A stretch of DNA of 17,702 nucleotides, taken from contig NYVS01000008.1 in assembly GCA_002684755.1 (NCBI GenBank), positions 32,248-49,949 on the forward strand, given 5' to 3'. Positions within the stretch are counted from its first letter, which is position 1. The number at the start of each line of letters is the position of its first letter. Source of the stretch: Phycisphaerae bacterium (GTDB taxonomy: Bacteria > Planctomycetota > Phycisphaerae > Phycisphaerales > SM1A02). Both the position numbers and the translations under genes were made by a program. Below are positions 16,241 through 17,702 of this stretch, in pieces. Below the pieces are notes generated by a model. That model saw nothing but the letters and a program-made list of their open reading frames with translations, did no database searches and was not told where the DNA came from.

Positions 16241-16434
16241 TCCTGGCTCTCCTGCCTGCCTGTTTTTCGGTGGGGACCGCATCGGCGGCCTGCTCCGTCG
16301 GGCTGCATGGTACCGGGACGGGATTTTCCCGCTTGCGAGGGTTCAGACTGCGGGCGAGCCCCCGAGATCGCCGATACCGGGAGAGCCGCCGAGTTTCGTC
16401 AGGCGGATTCGAATCCAACCGAAGGACCCAACCG
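16241..16434. promoter_or_regulatory. Divergent intergenic region, expected promoters for tkt and the 16435 lipoprotein gene
   Basis: These 194 bases separate two divergently oriented genes, so promoters for both must lie here or overlap the gene starts. On the tkt side a short repeat of CAGG units includes that gene's ribosome-binding site. A T-run (gtttttcgg) lies near 16262. I could not pick out reliable -35 and -10 boxes and saw no riboswitch-like fold. Confidence 0.35.
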
Positions 16435-16959
16435 ATGCGAACGCCGATGCTCCTCCTCACCGTCCTCGCCGCCGCCGGATGCGCGAACACCAATCAGACC
16501 ACCGAGCCGGTGATCTGGGCCGGCGCCATGCAGGATGAAAACTACGAGATCAAGGGCAAGCCCGAAACGGGTGGTGGTGCGATGGCGGGATACAACTCCG
16601 CGGGCGGCGAAGTGAATCCCCAGTCCCTCGAAGAGCAGGCGATCGGCTCACCGCAGGTCCACTATCACTACCACACCCACAATCACCATCATCCCGGCGG
16701 TTCGTACTCGATCGCGGGTGCGCCCCATGTGACCACGAGCTTCAACGGGTACGCCCATCCCGCCTACATGGTTCCGCATCATCCGGCCATGCAGAACCCC
16801 GCGAGCCCCTACGCCAACAATCCGAACGGTGGTAACGCGGCGAATCCCTACACCAGCGGCTGGCAGGGGGGAAACCCCTACTACAACCACGGCGGCAACT
16901 GGGCACCGGGCGAATTCAACCCGTGGGCCAATAACGGGACCGGCTCGATCGAAGAGTGA
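16435..16959 (+). CDS. Histidine-rich exported lipoprotein; function unknown
   Basis: This is a 174-residue protein. The ATG at 16435 has a gaagga ribosome-binding site and is followed by a lipoprotein signal (MRTPMLLLTVLAAAGC, Cys16 lipidated). Most of the mature chain is low in order and rich in Asn, Gly, Pro, Tyr and His. Residues 76-86 carry seven histidines in eleven positions (HYHYHTHNHHH), and further His residues occur at 98, 108, 115-116 and 152. Such clusters often bind Zn, Ni, Cu or Co, so metal binding at the cell surface is plausible but not shown. The tail, about 120-170, has repeating NP/PY/NGG/NW patterns typical of a flexible or surface-assembling protein. Two hairpins follow the stop codon. 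Confidence 0.8.
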   Translation: MRTPMLLLTVLAAAGCANTNQTTEPVIWAGAMQDENYEIKGKPETGGGAMAGYNSAGGEVNPQSLEEQAIGSPQVHYHYHTHNHHHPGGSYSIAGAPHVTTSFNGYAHPAYMVPHHPAMQNPASPYANNPNGGNAANPYTSGWQGGNPYYNHGGNWAPGEFNPWANNGTGSIEE

Positions 16960-16964
16960 TTCCA

Positions 16965-17029
16965 TCGATCGCCCAAGCGATCGACCGAGAAACACCGGAC
17001 GCCCCCGCAGCTCGCTGCGGGGGCGTCCG
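16965..17029 (+). terminator. Two tandem hairpins, likely terminator of the His-rich lipoprotein gene
   Basis: The first hairpin is TCGATCGC/GCGATCGA with a CCAA loop (16965-16984). The second is a perfect 15-base-pair stem, CGGACGCCCCCGCAG against its complement, with a CTCG loop (16996-17029). Only a weak T tract (gcatttcc) follows the second, so it may work as a terminator of low U content or as an RNA-stabilising 3' end. Confidence 0.6.
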
Positions 17030-17056
17030 TGCATTTCCGAGTGGTACGGTGCACGG

Positions 17057-17702
17057 ATGATGCCATCCATGATCGTCGCCGTCCTGCTCGCCGTCGCCAC
17101 CGTTCCCGCATCCGCAGACCCGACCGCGGAGACCGGCGTGCTCGCGTACCGGATCCTCGGTCCCGACGACACGCCGGTGTCCGCCCGACTCACCGTCCTC
17201 GAGCCGGACGTCGACCTCGTCGCGCTGGGCGGGCCCTTCGGCGACCGCCACGCCGTGCGGGAAGACGTCTGCTACGCCCTCGACGGCATCGGTGAACTCG
17301 TCCTGCCCGCCGGCGGCTGCGAACTGCTTGCCAGTCGCGGGATCGAGTGGAGCATCGATCGACGCCGGGTCGAGATCCCCGCCGACGGCCGACTCGAGGT
17401 CGAGCTTCGAATCCGACCGGCCGTCGACACCACCGGCCTGATCGGCGGCGACTTCCATCTGCACACGCTCACCCACTCCGGTCACGGCGACTCCAACATG
17501 CCGGAGCGGATCGTGAGCCTGGTGGGCGAGGGCGTCGACTTCGCGGTGGCGACCGATCACAACCGGAACATCGACTACATCCCCACCATCACGACGTTGG
17601 GTGCCTCCTCCCAGATCACCTCCGTGGTCGGTAACGAACTCTCGACCCCGATCGGCCACTACAACATCTTCCCGGTCGACCCGACCCGTCCACCCGTCCC
17701 CG
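17057..17702 (+). CDS. Exported PHP-domain metallohydrolase (CehA/McbA-like), partial (C-terminus outside window)
   Basis: These are the first 215 codons of a protein that runs off the right edge. The ATG at 17057 is the first of three close in-frame ATGs (17057, 17060, 17069); no clear ribosome-binding site helps the choice. A signal peptide follows (MIVAVLLAVATVPASA, cleavage near residue 20). Residues about 25-125 are a beta-rich domain. From about 129 a PHP (polymerase and histidinol phosphatase) domain begins with GGDFHLHTLTHSGHGDS, giving His134, His136 and perhaps Asp145. It continues with ATDHNRN (Asp167, His168), VGNELST (Glu194) and His201, all expected metal ligands. This layout is common in CehA/McbA-type hydrolases that are exported, which may act on phosphoesters or other bonds. 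The substrate is unknown. Confidence 0.85.
   Translation, partial: MMPSMIVAVLLAVATVPASADPTAETGVLAYRILGPDDTPVSARLTVLEPDVDLVALGGPFGDRHAVREDVCYALDGIGELVLPAGGCELLASRGIEWSIDRRRVEIPADGRLEVELRIRPAVDTTGLIGGDFHLHTLTHSGHGDSNMPERIVSLVGEGVDFAVATDHNRNIDYIPTITTLGASSQITSVVGNELSTPIGHYNIFPVDPTRPPVP

Noticed and set aside
14417..16513. 698-residue plus-strand ORF over the transketolase gene
   Set aside because: The opposite strand encodes an unmistakable full-length transketolase. The ORF translation is Arg/Asp/Val rich and motif-free.
1..17702. CRISPR arrays, tRNA or rRNA genes, insertion sequences, phage genes
   Set aside because: I saw no regularly spaced repeats, cloverleaf-type sequences, transposase motifs or flanking terminal repeats on either strand.

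Overview
This window looks like a chromosome segment from a high-GC bacterium, roughly two-thirds GC judged by eye. The best guess is a planctomycete, possibly of the Phycisphaerae type. That is an inference from GC content, gene repertoire, many exported or lipid-anchored proteins and a large Maf-type fusion protein. No rRNA or other taxonomic marker is present. I found 14 protein-coding genes, two of them cut by the window edges. I see no tRNA, rRNA, CRISPR array, insertion sequence, phage gene or attachment site. Coding density is high: the longest gap between genes is 194 bases, so no gene-free stretch exceeds 300 bases. Many very long ORFs opposite the real genes are artefacts of GC-rich codon use and are left out.

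Layout. Positions 1-3988, minus strand: a CMP-sugar synthetase-like gene (cut at the left edge) lies downstream of a 1225-residue protein with an N-terminal Maf/DUF115 glycosyltransferase domain, a GT-A/nucleotidyltransferase-like domain and a C-terminal radical-SAM/SPASM-shaped domain that has lost its cysteines. This pair suggests flagellin or surface glycosylation with a nonulosonic acid. Positions 4072-4686, plus: a small membrane protein with an NTF2-like tail. It converges, across 56 bases with no clear hairpin, on a 907-residue exported protein of unknown function at 4743-7466, minus. Positions 7528-12223, plus: five tightly spaced genes, namely a one-helix membrane protein, a lipoprotein, threonine aldolase, a HAD phosphatase and an M29 aminopeptidase. 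Positions 12263-12535, minus: a small lipoprotein. Positions 12675-13523, plus: an exported PepSY-FKBP fusion. Positions 13638-16240, minus: transketolase followed by ribose-5-phosphate isomerase B with a 4-base overlap, a pentose phosphate unit. Positions 16435-16959, plus: a histidine-rich lipoprotein. Positions 17057 to the end, plus: an exported PHP-domain metallohydrolase, cut at the right edge.

Most of the window is ordinary central metabolism and envelope proteins. The best candidate for something undescribed is the Maf / GT-A / cysteine-less radical-SAM fusion. At its expected cluster motif, C-x3-C-x2-C is replaced position for position by R, R and T, and the last 343 residues contain no cysteine at all. 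Secondary points of interest are the PepSY-FKBP fusion, the 907-residue exported protein, the histidine-cluster lipoprotein and an overlapping palindrome/hairpin at the start of the 8301 lipoprotein gene.
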